Assembly (NCBI GenBank): GCA_016202725.1
Contig: JACQOD010000056.1
Coordinates: 1-5,419, forward strand
Direction: 5' to 3'
DNA length: 5,419 bases
Origin: Candidatus Aenigmatarchaeota archaeon
GTDB taxonomy: Archaea; Aenigmatarchaeota; Aenigmatarchaeia; QMZP01
In this document: positions 4,927 to 5,419 of the stretch, piece after piece
Layout of the letters: every line of letters starts with the position of its first letter
How positions within the stretch are numbered: position 1 is the first letter of the stretch
The notes under the pieces: model-generated
Seen by the model: only the letters and a program-made list of their open reading frames with translations
Told to the model about the DNA's origin: nothing
Database searches by the model: none
Made by a program: the position numbers and the translations under genes

Positions 4927-5274
4927 ATGAAAGAAACCGGGAAGTACGCGCTCGATATGTGCGACTACTTCCATGAGGAGGAAAAAAGCCTCCCGCAGGG
5001 CGTTGTGGACATTCGGTTCCCCCGGGATCCTTCCAAACGGGGGATTGCCGCCGCGCACCACCTTGACCGCTTTTTCGGTGACCGGGACCTCGAATATCTC
5101 GCCCTTGCGCTGTACCAATGCGTTACTGCCCGGCCTGCGCTTGACGGCGCCCACCAGGAGCTGCGGGGACACCTGTATGAAATGGAGCGCGCCATGAAGG
5201 CGTACCTGAGGGAAGAGCGCGCCTGCGATCTCCTGCATGCGGTGGATCACGCGCGGCGCATCCTGCAGGGATGA
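4927..5274 (+). CDS. Helical protein of unknown function
   Basis: A 115-aa protein I do not recognise. It looks entirely alpha-helical and soluble, with no signal peptide or membrane segment. Likely helices are residues 2-20, 39-50, 53-67, 75-97 and 99-113, with a loop at about 22-38 (QGVVDIRFPRDPSKRG). It has three Cys (12, 65, 100) and seven scattered His but no metal-binding spacing I can name, and no RxxxxH HEPN motif. Codon use is G+C-rich like its neighbours (about 62% in one counted line), so it looks native. It starts 24 nt after uL2, in the position where archaea usually have uS19, and has a TATA-like box 26 bp upstream. The reading frame is well supported by length and composition; the function is not. 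Confidence 0.7.
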   Translation: MKETGKYALDMCDYFHEEEKSLPQGVVDIRFPRDPSKRGIAAAHHLDRFFGDRDLEYLALALYQCVTARPALDGAHQELRGHLYEMERAMKAYLREERACDLLHAVDHARRILQG

Positions 5275-5278
5275 GGAT

Positions 5279-5419
5279 TCCAGGCGGCCACCGGCCGGGG
5301 ACCGGTGGCCAGGGACGGAGCCCCCCCGCCCGGCGAATCTGCCTGGATGATCCCCGGCAGGGGACCGGAAGCTATGCTTCCGGGTTGGAGCGCAGCGACT
5401 GACCGGGGGATGAGCGCTC
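5279..5419. ncRNA. Candidate structured RNA: hairpin cluster cut by the window edge
   Basis: Right after the last gene, perfect inverted repeats follow one another. TCCAGGC (5279-5285) pairs with GCCTGGA (5341-5347) and encloses a 9-bp stem, GGCCACCGG (5286-5294) with CCGGTGGCC (5302-5310), loop of 7. Then come TCCCC/GGGGA (5351-5355/5360-5364, loop GGCA) and CCGGAAGC/GCTTCCGG (5365-5372/5376-5383, loop TAT). Last is GAGCGC/GCGCTC (5388-5393/5414-5419). The stems are nearly contiguous, leaving little unpaired sequence after 5351. That is what a folded RNA would give, though palindromic repeat DNA would look the same. The strand is undecided. I could not match it to SRP RNA, RNase P RNA, 5S, tRNA or box C/D RNA. 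Confidence 0.35.

Noticed and set aside
4927..5274. HEPN-type toxin identity for the 115-aa protein
   Set aside because: It is helical and small, but the RxxxxH catalytic motif is absent and no antitoxin partner is adjacent.
5279..5419. SRP RNA, RNase P RNA, 5S rRNA or tRNA at the right edge
   Set aside because: None of the conserved core motifs I know for these RNAs (for example the SRP helix 8 loop, the RNase P GAAAGUCC region, or a tRNA T-arm) is visible in these bases.
5410..5419. Start of another gene at the last ATG (ATGAGCGCT)
   Set aside because: Only three codons are in the window, there is no TATA-like box about 26 bp upstream and no good Shine-Dalgarno site, and the bases take part in a hairpin stem.

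Overview
The window looks like a piece of a G+C-rich archaeal genome. Hand counts give about 70% G+C in sampled ribosomal-protein coding lines and about 51% in the largest non-coding stretch (841-1200). Archaeal origin rests on archaeal-type ribosomal proteins (uS13, uS4, uS11, uL4, uL23, uL2), a TrmB-type regulator, and TATA-like boxes centred 24-28 bp before several start codons (leaderless starts). From memory, the uL4 loop around MMNREMARMPRIHG and the short TrmB-type protein resemble DPANN archaea, perhaps Woesearchaeota-like. That lineage is an inference and is not proven here.

Layout, left to right. Bases 1-54 hold the last 17 codons of an unidentified plus-strand gene. A TrmB-family regulator follows (99-827, +) with its own TATA box. 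A 494-bp non-coding stretch of lower G+C (828-1321) with several inverted repeats separates it from a minus-strand operon, uS13-uS4-uS11 (2822 down to 1322). The genes in that operon overlap at stop/start junctions and carry internal Shine-Dalgarno sites. A 62-bp divergent promoter region (2823-2884) with one perfectly palindromic TATA element separates this operon from uL4-uL23 (2885-4104, +). uL2 (4240-4902, +) has its own TATA box after a 135-bp gap. A 115-aa helical protein of unknown function follows (4927-5274, +), and its TATA-like box overlaps the uL2 stop codon. The last ~140 bp (5279-5419) form a dense series of perfect hairpins that looks like a structured RNA cut by the window edge.

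The six ribosomal proteins all build the ribosome: three belong to the 30S subunit and three to the 50S. Their arrangement is unusual. The two operons are fragments of the normally long archaeal clusters, placed back to back. uL3 is missing before uL4, uS19 is missing after uL2, and no rpoD follows uS11. Three of the proteins carry low-complexity tails (uS13 N-terminus with an exact 21-bp tandem repeat, uL23 N-terminus of ~76 aa, uS4 C-terminus). I found no defence system, CRISPR array, transposase, tRNA or recognisable rRNA. The best candidates for something undescribed are the right-edge hairpin cluster, the unknown gene after uL2, and the uL23 extension.
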